A stretch of 64,000 bases of DNA from Roseimaritima sediminicola (GCF_009618275.1 NZ_WIAD01000019.1:28047-92046); one strand, 5' to 3'; positions 24,344 to 33,967 are shown, numbered from the stretch's first letter. Program-made: numbers and translations. The notes: generated by a model not told the origin, from the sequence alone.

Positions 24344-26812
24344 TTAGTGATTGAAGACGAATTCGCGGCTGTTCAGCACGGCCCAGAAGACGTCTTCCAA
24401 ACCTTGCTGCTCATTGGCGGCTTCGCCAACGGAAACCAGCAATTTCTTCTTCTCTTCCTCGGTCGGGTAACGACTCAGGCAACGGACGTACAGCGCGTCG
24501 ATCACGCCGGCCGCATCCAACCCTTCGTCTTTCAGCATTCGCTCGACGACCTTGCCCTTGCCGATCTTGCCGGAGATCGCGTTGCCGTTCAGCAGGTGCA
24601 GGGCCTGGGAGAGCGAGGGATCGGTGGAGGCTTCGCATTCGCACACGGTATTGCGAGGCGAGCGACCGAAGGCGGTCAGGAAGTAGGTCGAGGTGCGGCC
24701 GTCGGCAATCTGCACGGCCCGAGCGCCCAGCGGCAGGCCGCGGAACTTGTCCTTGTCCTCGGTCACCTGACAGATCACGTCCAGCATGCTCTCGGCCGGA
24801 ATCCGGCGGGGCAGGGCGTGGGCGTAGTTGCGGGTGTCGTCCTCGTTGCTTTCGTTGGTGACGACGCTTCGCTGGTAAGCTTCGCTGGCACAGATGTCGC
24901 GCACCAATTGGCGGAAGTCGAAATCGTACTCGACCAGTTTCTGGCCCATGGTTTCGAACAGTTCCGGATTGCTGGCCGGGTTGCTGATCCGGATATCGTC
25001 CACCGGATCGACGATCCCCACGCCGAAGAAGTGCGCCCACACGCGGTTGGCCATGGACTTGGCAAAGTACGGGTTGTCGGGATCGGTCAACCACTCGGCG
25101 ACCACCGCTCGGCGGTCCTTGCCTCGGGTTTCGGCGGGGCCACCACCCAGGTAGGTCGGCGTCATCGTGCGGCCGTCGACCGGATGTTTGACGTCGCCAC
25201 CGCGGCGGTCGTAGATGATTCGTTCGCGGTAGTCCTCGGCGGTCTTGCGGCCGATCTGGCTGAAGAAACTGGCAAAGCCGTAGTAGTCGTCCATCGTCCA
25301 GCGGTCGAACGGATGGTTGTGGCACTGGGCGCACTGAGTGCGAATGCCCATGAAGACCTGGGCCACATTCTCAGCCGTTTTCAGCGTATCGCGTTCGATC
25401 TCGTAGAAGTTCGTCGCGGGGCTGCTGAACGTGCCGCCTTCGGCCGTCAACAATTCCCGCACCATCTCGTCGATCGGGACGTTGCGAGCGAATTTGTCGG
25501 TCAGCCAGTTGGCGTACAGGAAGGCCGACTTGTAACTGACCTGGTTGCTGCTCTTGATCATCAGCAACTGGGCGAACTTCATCGCCCAGATCTCGCTGAA
25601 CTCTTTGCGTCCGAGCAACCGTTCGACCAGAGCCGCCCGTTTGTCCGGAGCCGGATCGTTGACGAACTGGTGGTACTCTTCGGCCGTGGGCACCAGGCCG
25701 GTGATGTCGATCGTCACGCGCCGCAGGTACTCTTCGTCGCTGCAGATCTCGCTGGGCAAGATCCGCAACTGCTGCAGTTTCTTGCCGACCAGTTGGTCGA
25801 TGTAGTTACCGGTGATTTCCGGCGCGGTGTACTCCAAACCCTCGGGCAGGACCAATACCTGGGAACCCACCGTGTGGGTATCGAAGCGAGCCATGATGAA
25901 GGCTTCGCCGCGAACGCCCGCGGTCACGCCGCCGAAGTCGTCGACTTCGGTGGAAGTCGGATTGTTGGTGGAGAAGGCCGCCAGACGCGAGACGTCCCGC
26001 GTGGTGCCGTCGGCATAGTTGGCCACGGCAACGAAACGCTGCGAGGCACCGGTGCCCTCGAGCACGGCTTGGGGCGGATAGAAGTCCACCGAAACGACCG
26101 CCGGCGGCTGGTTGTCGGCCGCGTCCTTGGGGGCACCGTTCTCGAGCCATTCCAGCATGGTCGCGTAGTAATCGCTGTCCTCGTCAAACAGTTTACCGCC
26201 ACTGTGCGGGGCCCCGCCGCTGGCCTTCTTCAACAGCAGGCTGTCCGAAGGCACGGCCAGGTTGATGCGTCGGGCGCCCATCTCGCGGGTGATCCGGTGG
26301 TAGTCGCCATCGGGATCAAAGCCGAACAGGCTCAGCCCAAAGCCGTCTTTGCCGCGAGCCGCCCCGTGACAGGATCCGGTGTTACAACCCGAACGGGTCA
26401 GCACCGGCATGATGTCTTTCTTGAAACTGATCGGCGGCCGCTGGTCGGCACCGCTGACCTTGACCGGGATCCGCACTTCGGTGCCGTTATAGGAGGCGAC
26501 CAACTCGGTTTCGCCATCGGCCACCGGCAGCAATTGATTGCCCTCACGCTTGACCAGCCCTTCCTTGGCCAGTTGCCAGTGCACCTGCTCGGTCACGTCC
26601 AGCGTGACGCCGTCATCGCGCGTCATCACGGCGACGAAGGCCTGGAAGTCGCGCGCGGAGTTCAGCTGAATCTCCGGCGGATAAACCGCCACGGCGGGCA
26701 CCGAAGGAGGCTCCGTCGCGGGCACCGAAGCTTCGGGTTCAATGCCCATCGCGGTGACGGCTAAGACCCCGGATAAAACCAGGCTGAACGAAAGTCGGAT
26801 CAGGTGGGACAT
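24344..26812 (-). CDS. Secreted DUF1549/DUF1553 protein with Ig-like domains
   Basis: An 822-aa planctomycete-specific secreted protein. Signal peptide 1-23, Ig-like domain about 40-120, then a heme-like motif CNTGSCH near residue 142, where two Cys are four residues apart instead of two. Next come a second Ig-like stretch (about 215-300), DUF1549 (about 320-520, with VTIDITGLVPTAEEYHQFVN and CAQCHNHPFDRW) and DUF1553 (about 570-800, with MANRVWAHFFGVGIVDPVDD). The inner CAQCH is a normal CXXCH. It lies between the PPC and WD40 genes on one strand, gaps 130 and 65 bp. These families are extremely abundant in planctomycetes; no activity is established. Confidence 0.9.
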   Translation of the reverse strand: MSHLIRLSFSLVLSGVLAVTAMGIEPEASVPATEPPSVPAVAVYPPEIQLNSARDFQAFVAVMTRDDGVTLDVTEQVHWQLAKEGLVKREGNQLLPVADGETELVASYNGTEVRIPVKVSGADQRPPISFKKDIMPVLTRSGCNTGSCHGAARGKDGFGLSLFGFDPDGDYHRITREMGARRINLAVPSDSLLLKKASGGAPHSGGKLFDEDSDYYATMLEWLENGAPKDAADNQPPAVVSVDFYPPQAVLEGTGASQRFVAVANYADGTTRDVSRLAAFSTNNPTSTEVDDFGGVTAGVRGEAFIMARFDTHTVGSQVLVLPEGLEYTAPEITGNYIDQLVGKKLQQLRILPSEICSDEEYLRRVTIDITGLVPTAEEYHQFVNDPAPDKRAALVERLLGRKEFSEIWAMKFAQLLMIKSSNQVSYKSAFLYANWLTDKFARNVPIDEMVRELLTAEGGTFSSPATNFYEIERDTLKTAENVAQVFMGIRTQCAQCHNHPFDRWTMDDYYGFASFFSQIGRKTAEDYRERIIYDRRGGDVKHPVDGRTMTPTYLGGGPAETRGKDRRAVVAEWLTDPDNPYFAKSMANRVWAHFFGVGIVDPVDDIRISNPASNPELFETMGQKLVEYDFDFRQLVRDICASEAYQRSVVTNESNEDDTRNYAHALPRRIPAESMLDVICQVTEDKDKFRGLPLGARAVQIADGRTSTYFLTAFGRSPRNTVCECEASTDPSLSQALHLLNGNAISGKIGKGKVVERMLKDEGLDAAGVIDALYVRCLSRYPTEEEKKKLLVSVGEAANEQQGLEDVFWAVLNSREFVFNH

Positions 26813-26942
26813 GGTCGTTCGTCTAAAAAGCGTTAAGGAATGGGCGGGACAGAGGAAGAAAAAACGGCCGGCGAAAGAGGCCGGCCAAACCGCGGGGCCG
26901 ATCGGGCCGACACGGCGACGCCGACGGGTCTACTGCTCGGCT

Positions 26943-29378
26943 CTACTGCTCGGCGCGAGCCTTCCGCAACTGCTCCAGTCGGCTCAGCGGACGTTCTTTG
27001 GGCGGCTCCGGTTTGGCTTCCGGCTTTTTCTCTTCTTTGGGTTTCTCTTCGGGTTCGTCCTTCTTGGGCGGCAGCGGTTCGTCGACTCGCAACTCGCCGG
27101 TGCCCTGCGTCTGGGTGATCACGCCCTTGTCGCTCTTGATGCGGGCGCGAACATTCAACGTCTTGTGGGTTCCCGGACGAGCGTCTTCAGCAATTTTAAT
27201 TGGAAAGCTGACCTGCTCGGTTTCCGCGGTGATTTTCTGAATCGGTTCCGGCGAGCTGACTCCCGGCGGCATCCCCACCAGTTCCACTTCGGCTTCGCCC
27301 TCGAACTCGCGGGTGACTTCCACGCCCACGGCCACCACGTTCTCGGTGCCCTGTTCGGCAGCCGACTTGGGGAACTCGAAACGGAAGAAGACGTCCTGAA
27401 CATCCAGCGAGATCGGCGTGGAAGTGATGCGGGCCGAACCGTTACCGACGTCGGCCGTGGCGATCAGGAACATCGGCCACGTGCCGGTGGCGGCCGAACC
27501 GTTGGCGGTCAGCGGCACTTCGATCTCGTTGACGTCTTTGGCCAGTTTGCGACTGTTGTTCACACTGACGCCCGGCGGATTGTACAGCGTCTGCAGCGAG
27601 ATCACCCCTTCGTAGCCCTCGTCGCGTTCGACCTTGACCTTGAAGGACATCGAACCGCTGCGAACCACCGGGACCTGGGGTTGTTCGACCGTCAAGCGGA
27701 AGGGCATCGGCTCGGCCACCGACACGGCCACTCCCTTGGTCTCCCAGTTCCACACATGCCGCCGGTTCTGACCCAGCACCAGTTTGTGTTCCTGGATCAA
27801 ATGGCCCCGGACGTGAGCCAGTTTCTCATCCGTTGGCTGGGCCACCAGGTTCGCCAGCGTGGCATCGCCGGGAGCCTCGGCCGCGGCGGACAGCAGCAGG
27901 GGAACGGTCGAGCGGTCGGAGCGCATCGGAAACACGGTTGCCGTAATCCCCTCGGGCAGGTTCAACGCCTCGATGTTCAACTCGCCACCGAAATGCTTGC
28001 GCGCGGCGTTGACCATCACGGCCATCTGCCCGCCTCGCGGAACCGGCCACACCACCGCCTGGTCACGATCCAGTTCGGCCAACGACAGCGTCACCTCCGG
28101 CTTGGCCTCGGTCACTTCCAGACGGTAGCCGAACTCGGGGCCGCCGTTGCCCAGTTGGTCGTTGATTCGGATCCGATAAAGACCATCGGCCGCGGCGGTA
28201 AATTCGCAGTAACTGTCGGGCATCCCTCCGGTGTCGTCGTTTCCGGTCACGCGTTTGGAGTCGGGACCGTAGATGTTGACGACGCTGTCCAGGGGCGAAC
28301 GCAGGATGTTACGAGCGTACATCTGGACGATGTACTTGCGTCCCTTGACCGCTTCGAACGCAAAATAATCCACGTCGCCCGGCGTCCCGATCACGCCGCA
28401 CAAGGCACCGGGGACGGAGACCACGGGCGCTTTCTGCAGCGACTCGTTGGGTTCCTCTTCCATAGCCACGGGCAGGTCGTTGACGCGGATGTAGTTGGGC
28501 GAAGGCGACACCCCGTTTTCGTCTTCGCTGACCGCCGGAAAGCGATCGTTGGGTTCGCTGGGAAGCTGGATTTGAGCGGAGCGTTTGCTGCCGTCCAGAT
28601 TCACCAAGTCCGCCGTCAACACCTCGCCGGGACGTCCCCCACCGGGCACCACAGCGACCGGCCGCGGATAAGATCCGATGTGCACGCGATACCGGGCGTC
28701 GTTGCTGCCGCCAAAGGAGGCGTCGCGCACCAGCACCGTGTAGGTGCCGTCGGTTTCGGCCGTGTAGGAGCACAGCCCGTCCTGCTGCAGCAAGGGAATA
28801 TCGTCGCGGGTCGCTTTCTCGAAACGCCCCTCGTCCAGGATCGCGATGTAAGGATCCAGGAACCGGTTGCGTTGATCGCTGGCCAACCGCACCCCTTCGA
28901 TCTCGGCGACCAACGTCTGACCGGCCTTCAGTTCGACGGCGAACAGATCCTGGTCTTCGGTCGTGATCACGCCTTCGACCGTCGTGTTCAACTCGATCTT
29001 CTGGGGCGTGTCGAAATCGCTGTTGGGTTCGACTTCCTGGACGACCGGCATCGCCCCGACGCCCAGCAGGCGCAAGTTCGTGATCCCGGTTTCGGTCACC
29101 AGTCGCAGTGGGTACAGCCCCGGCGCCAGCGACGCGTCGGCCGTCACGGTCATCTCGACCTTGGCGTTGTCCAGCGGCTTGACGCCTTCGATCGTCAATC
29201 CGGGCAGATCCGCCAATACCTGCCGAGCGTCCTTCAAACGCGCTCCGTGCACGATCACTTTCGTGGCCTCACCACGGCGAACCCCCAGGGGCTCCAGCCG
29301 AGAGATCACCGGTTGGGCGGCACTGGCAAAGCTCGCTGCACACAGCAGGGCGGCAACAGCGGGGATCAATCGTTTCAT
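26943..29378 (-). CDS. Secreted PPC-domain (pre-peptidase C-terminal) protein
   Basis: About 811 aa from ATG 29378 (MKRLIPAVAALLCAASFASA), which gives a clean signal peptide; the longer upstream frame is composition-driven. It contains an IPT/TIG-like stretch (ISRLEPLGVRRGEATKVIVH), a first PPC-like beta-domain (near DTPQKIELNTTVEGVITTED), a second PPC domain (VDYFAFEAVKGRKYIVQMYA) and further beta-sandwich repeats. The last 40 residues are Lys/Glu/Pro-rich (PPKKDEPEEKPKEEKKPEAK). No protease catalytic motif was seen, so it is probably a binding protein. Second gene of the DUF1501 operon. Confidence 0.87.
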   Translation of the reverse strand: MKRLIPAVAALLCAASFASAAQPVISRLEPLGVRRGEATKVIVHGARLKDARQVLADLPGLTIEGVKPLDNAKVEMTVTADASLAPGLYPLRLVTETGITNLRLLGVGAMPVVQEVEPNSDFDTPQKIELNTTVEGVITTEDQDLFAVELKAGQTLVAEIEGVRLASDQRNRFLDPYIAILDEGRFEKATRDDIPLLQQDGLCSYTAETDGTYTVLVRDASFGGSNDARYRVHIGSYPRPVAVVPGGGRPGEVLTADLVNLDGSKRSAQIQLPSEPNDRFPAVSEDENGVSPSPNYIRVNDLPVAMEEEPNESLQKAPVVSVPGALCGVIGTPGDVDYFAFEAVKGRKYIVQMYARNILRSPLDSVVNIYGPDSKRVTGNDDTGGMPDSYCEFTAAADGLYRIRINDQLGNGGPEFGYRLEVTEAKPEVTLSLAELDRDQAVVWPVPRGGQMAVMVNAARKHFGGELNIEALNLPEGITATVFPMRSDRSTVPLLLSAAAEAPGDATLANLVAQPTDEKLAHVRGHLIQEHKLVLGQNRRHVWNWETKGVAVSVAEPMPFRLTVEQPQVPVVRSGSMSFKVKVERDEGYEGVISLQTLYNPPGVSVNNSRKLAKDVNEIEVPLTANGSAATGTWPMFLIATADVGNGSARITSTPISLDVQDVFFRFEFPKSAAEQGTENVVAVGVEVTREFEGEAEVELVGMPPGVSSPEPIQKITAETEQVSFPIKIAEDARPGTHKTLNVRARIKSDKGVITQTQGTGELRVDEPLPPKKDEPEEKPKEEKKPEAKPEPPKERPLSRLEQLRKARAEQ

Positions 29379-29626
29379 CACAGACTCCGAAAACCAGTGG
29401 ATGCGTAACGCGGAGCGAAACAGCGAGGCGGGGCGGGGCGGGGCGGGCGGCAGCGCCGCGCGGCGGAACAGGACAGGCGGTGGGAAAACGTCAGGGATTT
29501 CAGGCGGGAGACGCAAAGACCCGCTCGCGGAGCGGGCACAAACAAACCAGCATGCGGGCACCCTGACCCCGGCCGCACGCAGGCATGCGGCCGGCACCCA
29601 CAGCAAACATCCCGGGCAAAAAAGCG

Positions 29627-30934
29627 TTAGGCCAGGATGCCCTTGATCAAATTACCCCCATCGACGATCTCGATCGGGCGATCGCCGGGCGACATCAACT
29701 CCTTGTCGGCCACGATCCCCAACTGGTGATAGATGGTGGTCGCCAAGTCTTCCGGCGAAACCGGGTTTTCTTCGGGCTCCGACGCGATCGCGTTGCTCGC
29801 ACCGTAGACCGTGCCGCCCTTGATTCCGCCGCCGGCCAACAGCACGCTGAAGACCTTGGCCCAGTGGTCGCGACCGGCATCGGGGTTGATCTTGGGCGTG
29901 CGACCGAATTCGGTGCTGACCATCACCAGCGTCTCGTCCAACAACCCGCGCTCCGACAGGTCGTCCAACAACACGCTGAGCGCGCGATCCAGCGGCGGCA
30001 CGCTTCGCTTGATACCCGAGGTGATATTGGCGTGCATGTCCCAACCGCCGTAGGTCAACGTCACCAACCGCACGCCGGATTCGACCAGACGGCGAGCCAT
30101 CAACATCCGCTGGCCCGCTTCGTCGCGGCCGTAACGATCCCGCAACTTGGCGTCCTCGGCATTGATATCGAACGCTTTGCGAGCCTCCGGCGAACCCAAC
30201 AGGCTGTACGCCCGCTCGTAGAAGGTGCTCATCGCCCCCACGTTGTCGGCACCGGTCATCGAGGTGAACCGTCCGTTGACCGTTTCCAGAGCCGCCTTAC
30301 GCCGCGCAAAACGCTCCATGTCGACGCCGCCGGCCAGGTCCAAGTCTCGAACCTTGAAGTTCGGGTTCTTGGGATCGTCACCCAGAGAGAACGGCCCATA
30401 GGAACTGCTCAAGTACCCGCTGCCGGCGAACTCATTGGGCATGTTGGGAATGCAGACGTACGGCGGCAAATTATTGCGAGGACCGTACTCGTGGCTGACC
30501 ACACTGCCGAAACTGGGATACTTCAGCGCCGGCGACGGCTTGTATCCGGTGAACATATTGTGCGTGCCACGCTCGTGAGCCGCTTCGCCGTGGGTCATCG
30601 AGCGGATCACGGCGAACTTATCGGCCCGCTTGGCCAGCTGCGGCAACGATTCGCAAAACACCTCGCCGGTATTGGTCTTGATCGTGCCCATTTCGCCGCG
30701 GTATTCCAGCGGGCTGTAGGGCTTGGGGTCAAACGACTCCTGCTGGGCCAACCCTCCCGGCAGGAAGATGTGGATCACACTCTTGGCCTTCGCCTCGATA
30801 AAGTCATACGACTTCTGCGCTGCCCTCGCATCTTGAATCATCAGCAGATCGGCCAGGGAAAGGCCCACGCCGCCGAGCGCTCCAGCGGCCAAAAAGCCAC
30901 GTCGACTAAATTGATTTCCAGGGCATCGAAACAT
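29627..30934 (-). CDS. Tat-exported DUF1501 protein
   Basis: A 435-aa DUF1501 (sulfatase/phosphatase-superfamily-like) protein. The N-terminus has a twin-arginine signal (SRRGFLAAGALGGVGLSLAD), indicating folded export. Family blocks are visible: SVIHIFLPGGLAQQESFDPK, AKRADKFAVIRSMTHGEAAH, LTYGGWDMHANITSGIK, and TLVMVSTEFGRTPKINPDAG followed by RDHWAKVFSVLLAGGG. These resemble the alkaline-phosphatase fold metal ligands, but activity is undefined. First gene of the leftward set with PPC, DUF1549 and WD40-cytochrome, driven by the promoter at 31162-31190. Confidence 0.92.
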   Translation of the reverse strand: MFRCPGNQFSRRGFLAAGALGGVGLSLADLLMIQDARAAQKSYDFIEAKAKSVIHIFLPGGLAQQESFDPKPYSPLEYRGEMGTIKTNTGEVFCESLPQLAKRADKFAVIRSMTHGEAAHERGTHNMFTGYKPSPALKYPSFGSVVSHEYGPRNNLPPYVCIPNMPNEFAGSGYLSSSYGPFSLGDDPKNPNFKVRDLDLAGGVDMERFARRKAALETVNGRFTSMTGADNVGAMSTFYERAYSLLGSPEARKAFDINAEDAKLRDRYGRDEAGQRMLMARRLVESGVRLVTLTYGGWDMHANITSGIKRSVPPLDRALSVLLDDLSERGLLDETLVMVSTEFGRTPKINPDAGRDHWAKVFSVLLAGGGIKGGTVYGASNAIASEPEENPVSPEDLATTIYHQLGIVADKELMSPGDRPIEIVDGGNLIKGILA

Positions 30935-31161
30935 CGCGTGCGGACTCCCAAACAGTGGTGAGGGTCATCGGCCCCAGCGGAGCAGCCGACAACGGTAAGT
31001 AGACAGCGGAGTACAAATCGAAGGAAACAACAGATTCGCGGGCGAACCGACGTGTTCTATTGATATCTGGCTGCCAACTTCACAAAGCTGGCCCCCAGTC
31101 GGTGAGGCGGGAAGGGATGCCGGTCCCATCTGTCAACCGGCAAGGCGGGTGAATTGGGCTT

Positions 31162-31190
31162 ATTCTAGCGATCGCAAGGCCCCGTGTCAA
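31162..31190 (-). promoter_or_regulatory. Strong sigma70-like promoter for the DUF1501 operon
   Basis: On the minus strand TTGACA (31185-31190), a 17-bp spacer and TAGAAT (31162-31167). This is the best promoter match in the window and predicts a leader of about 220 nt before the DUF1501 start. Confidence 0.7.
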
Positions 31191-31276
31191 AGAAATCTAA
31201 GCGCTGTTCGGTTAGTTTTTGCAAGTAAAAAAACTGCCCCTTTCAGCACTTTTTGGCAGCTTTTTTTGGGTACCAA

Positions 31277-31304
31277 TTGACACCCCCGCACCGCTTATTA
31301 GGCT
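31277..31304 (+). promoter_or_regulatory. Candidate promoter of the CCQP-repeat protein gene
   Basis: TTGACA at 31277-31282 and TAGGCT at 31299-31304, 16-bp spacer. The -35 is perfect, the -10 weak. It predicts a leader of about 90 nt. Confidence 0.5.
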
Positions 31305-31403
31305 AGGGCCGAAACTACGGAAACCGCACAAATACCCTGGATTCCCTAGTTTCAAAGCCCCTTTGGGAAACCTGCTTCCAGTATCCAACGGAGAATGAAC
31401 ACG

Positions 31404-31958
31404 ATGAGTCGAAAAGTATTTGCAGCAGTGACGATGTGTGCGACGGTTGCACTCCTGATGGCCGCACCGGCCGAAGCCGGCCTGTTTGGCGGCAAACTGT
31501 TCAAGCGCGGTGGCGGTCACCACGGCCACCACAACTCGTGCTGCCAGCCCGCCCCGGTTTGCTGCCAGCCCGAACCGGTGTGCTGCCAGCCCGCCCCGGT
31601 TTGCTGCCAGCCCGAACCGGTATGCTGCCAGCCCGCTCCTCAGCCGGCCTGCTGTGGCGGAGCCGCCGCCCCGGTCGTTGAAGGTTCGGTCGTCGATCAC
31701 GGCGCCGTTTACAGCGAAGGCGAAGTCCTGGAAGCCGCTCCCACGCCTCCCGCTCCGGCCGTAGAAAGCCCCAGCGATGCCGCTCCTCCGGCGCCCGCCG
31801 CTGAACAAGCCGCTCCGGCCGCTCCCGCAGCCGAAGCCGCTGAAGAAGCTCCTCCGGCACCGGCCGCCGAAGCGGCTGCCGACGAAGCTGCTCCGGCCGC
31901 CGAAGAAGCAGCCGAAGCGACCGAAGAAGCCGCCGAAGCCGCTGCTGACGAAGCCTAA
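31404..31958 (+). CDS. Secreted CCQP-repeat protein with Ala/Pro/Glu-rich tail
   Basis: About 184 aa. ATG 31404 is favoured because GGAG lies 10 nt upstream; ATG 31395 would overlap that site. A signal peptide (MSRKVFAAVTMCATVALLMA) is followed by a His/Gly stretch (GGGHHGHHNSC). Five tandem copies of a 7-residue unit CCQPAPV/CCQPEPV follow, then a Pro/Ala/Glu low-complexity tail (about 95-184) ending EAAEAAADEA. The paired cysteines and histidines could bind metal or cross-link the protein into a cell-wall structure, but no family is recognised. It has its own promoter and strong terminator, suggesting a monocistronic, probably well expressed gene. Confidence 0.85.
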   Translation: MSRKVFAAVTMCATVALLMAAPAEAGLFGGKLFKRGGGHHGHHNSCCQPAPVCCQPEPVCCQPAPVCCQPEPVCCQPAPQPACCGGAAAPVVEGSVVDHGAVYSEGEVLEAAPTPPAPAVESPSDAAPPAPAAEQAAPAAPAAEAAEEAPPAPAAEAAADEAAPAAEEAAEATEEAAEAAADEA

Positions 31959-32005
31959 GCCGCCGAAGCTCCTGCTTCTGCAAACAGCATCACGCTGCTT
32001 TACCG

Positions 32006-32051
32006 ACGGGCTGGTCCGCGCCAAGTGCGCGGCTCAGCCCGTTCTTTTTTT
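32006..32051 (+). terminator. Rho-independent terminator of the CCQP gene
   Basis: ACGGGCTG/CAGCCCGT and CCGCGC/GCGCGG arms around a CAAGT loop give a 14-bp stem with one internal mismatch pair, followed by TCTTTTTTT. It lies 48 bp after the stop. Confidence 0.9.
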
Positions 32052-32135
32052 AGGCCCTCCGGCGGCTCACCGGCCTGTGGCTCTAATCGAAAACGCATTT
32101 CGTAAATGAGCCGTTTGGGCGATCGCCCCGGTTAT

Positions 32136-32615
32136 TCACCGAGCCGTTTGGGCGATCGCCAACCGGCGGGCATGGCGCTGGAGCCGTTCGCGGAGCCGCA
32201 GGGCTTCCCGCTCCAGCCGCTCCAGTTGCTCGCGCTGCTGGCCCGCCCACAAGCGGAAACTGCGCTCGCGGGTCTCCTGGCGAGCGATTCCGGCATTCAG
32301 TTCCGACTCTCGCTGGTCCAGCTGCGCAGCCCACCCGTGCAGCCGGGCGATCAGATCCTCGGCATGAGCCGTCAAGAGATCGGACGGGTCCTGCGTCGGA
32401 GCAGCCTCGCGGTGGTTCGTCGCGTTGGCCGCCCCGGGGCGACGGCGCTGCGCGGGGGACGCCCCGCTGGACGGCGACCCGGCCGACGAAGCTTCCGAAG
32501 GATGAGCCGGGTCGAGTCGCTGAAGGCCGCAGTCGTCCGGCTGCATCGTCGCATCGGCCGCGGCCGTGTCGGTCGGCCCCGGTGCGACAGGCCTCAAAAG
32601 AAACGACTTCGCCAT
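32136..32615 (-). CDS. Hypothetical coiled-coil protein
   Basis: About 159 aa from ATG 32615 (MAKSFLLRPVAPG), or 180 aa from GTG 32678. The first half is disordered, rich in Pro/Ala/Ser/Arg. The second half is a probable coiled coil (LTAHAEDLIARLHGWAAQLD to LEREALRLRERLQRHARRLA). No family recognised. The last codons run into the GCCGTTTGGGCGATCGCC repeat near 32140-32165, so the C-terminus may be repeat-derived. It lies downstream of the glycosyltransferase on the same strand, 140 bp away. Confidence 0.55.
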   Translation of the reverse strand: MAKSFLLRPVAPGPTDTAAADATMQPDDCGLQRLDPAHPSEASSAGSPSSGASPAQRRRPGAANATNHREAAPTQDPSDLLTAHAEDLIARLHGWAAQLDQRESELNAGIARQETRERSFRLWAGQQREQLERLEREALRLRERLQRHARRLAIAQTAR

Positions 32616-32755
32616 GACCGGCCAAGGGGAATGCGGATTGCGAGCAAGGTACCGTAGGGCGTTATCGGCTCGGGCCACGGCACCTCTTCGCTCGCTTTGC
32701 CGGCGCTCCAGCCGTAGCGGTCGTATCGATCACGACCGCCGCCAGGCAGGATGGC

Positions 32756-33967
32756 TCAGTTGCCTTCGGCGGCGCGGGCCAGCAGGTCGGCCATCCGCGG
32801 CAGCACGGCCGAGAGCGAGTACTGCGTCCGCACCGCTTCGGTGGCCGCCCGCCTCTGTTGCTCCACCACCCGGCCGCCGCGATGTTCGATCCAGCGGAGC
32901 AAGGCCTCGGCAAGCGCCGCCGCGTCGCCTGGCGGGACGAGTTGTCCCAGTCGTCCGCCATCGAGCAACTCTCCGGTGCCGCCGCCGCTGGTGGCGATCA
33001 CGGGCGTGGCCAGACACATCGCTTCGAGCACCACGTTGGGCAGCCCCTCGAACAACGAGGGCAGGACCAACGCGTCGGCCGCCTTCAGCAGCGGCAGCGG
33101 GTTTTCCAGGTGTCCGGTAAAACGAACACGCTCCGACCACCCCTGCGACCGGCAGCGTTCCGCCAGCCGCTGGCGGTCCGGCCCGTCGCCCACCAGCGTC
33201 AACCGCCACGCCAACTCCGGCCGTTGCGAGTGGACCTGCCGCAAAGCGTCCAGCAAGACGGCTTGGCCCTTTTCCTGCGACATCCGGCCAATACAGACGA
33301 AGTGCACCGCCGCGTCGCCGTGGGTCAGCGGCCCGTCGACGTGGGTCAGCGGCCCAGCGCCGCGGGACAGCGGCTCGGCGGCTCGCCGGAGTGTCTCCGC
33401 GACATCGATGGGATTGCGGATGGTAACGATCTTTTCGGTTGACAACCGATAGAAACGGGCGGCGGCGGCGGCCACCGCATCGCTGACGGCGACCACCTGG
33501 CGGGACGCCGCGTAGGCGCGAGCAAGGCGACGACGTTTGAGCCGCTGAAAGCGGGGTTCCAGCCGCGGCAGCATCCGGTCCGGCGGGCTGACCACCGTCG
33601 ATACGCGGGGAATTCGGAGCGCGGCCGCGGCCGGAGCCACCGCCATTGTCATCTGAAACGTGCGGTCGTAGACGACGTCGATCGCGTGCTGGCCCAATAA
33701 CCCGTGCAGGTAACGCGTGTGATGGGCGCCGATGCGGCCCGGCCAGTGCGGCCGCGGCGCCGGGGCCGCGTCGTCGAAACTCAGGATCGGCACATCCGCC
33801 GGCACGTCGGCCAACAGCACGCCCTGACGATGCCGCAGGTACAGCACCGGACGAAATCGCCGCCGGTCCAGATGTTTTGCCAACAGTAACGTCTGTCGCT
33901 CGCTGCCACCGCCGTCCAGCGACCCCGACATCAACAGCACATTCAGCGGCGCGGCTTCCTTGGCCAT
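32756..33967 (-). CDS. GT4-family glycosyltransferase (group 1)
   Basis: A 403-aa retaining glycosyltransferase with GT-B fold, probably cytoplasmic and acting in cell-surface polysaccharide synthesis. Start ATG 33967 has AGGA 5 nt upstream. The N-terminal Rossmann domain shows the Gly-rich donor loop MSGSLDGGGSERQTLLLAKH. The C-terminal domain shows FVCIGRMSQEKGQAVLLDAL, LVGDGPDRQRL and the nucleotide-sugar EX7E motif in PSLFEGLPNVVLEAM. A short insert near residue 210 carries a duplicated GPLTHVDGPLTHGD stretch. Donor and acceptor cannot be inferred. Confidence 0.92.
   Translation of the reverse strand: MAKEAAPLNVLLMSGSLDGGGSERQTLLLAKHLDRRRFRPVLYLRHRQGVLLADVPADVPILSFDDAAPAPRPHWPGRIGAHHTRYLHGLLGQHAIDVVYDRTFQMTMAVAPAAAALRIPRVSTVVSPPDRMLPRLEPRFQRLKRRRLARAYAASRQVVAVSDAVAAAAARFYRLSTEKIVTIRNPIDVAETLRRAAEPLSRGAGPLTHVDGPLTHGDAAVHFVCIGRMSQEKGQAVLLDALRQVHSQRPELAWRLTLVGDGPDRQRLAERCRSQGWSERVRFTGHLENPLPLLKAADALVLPSLFEGLPNVVLEAMCLATPVIATSGGGTGELLDGGRLGQLVPPGDAAALAEALLRWIEHRGGRVVEQQRRAATEAVRTQYSLSAVLPRMADLLARAAEGN

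Larger units (their letters stand above)
30935..31394. other. Divergent promoter region
   Basis: 460 bp between the DUF1501 operon and the CCQP gene, free of the repeat families seen elsewhere. It holds two opposed promoter candidates. An A/T-tract hairpin (AAAAAAACTGCC to GGCAGCTTTTTTT, 31227-31266) between them could insulate the two. Confidence 0.6.

Noticed and set aside
24293..29408. Two very long open frames on the plus strand (24293-26764 and 26742-29408) antisense to the DUF1549 and PPC genes
   Set aside because: Composition His/Gln/Arg/Gly-rich with no family resemblance; they mirror the codon structure of the real GC-rich genes. The same applies to 22134-24347, 29585-30961 and 13727-15169.
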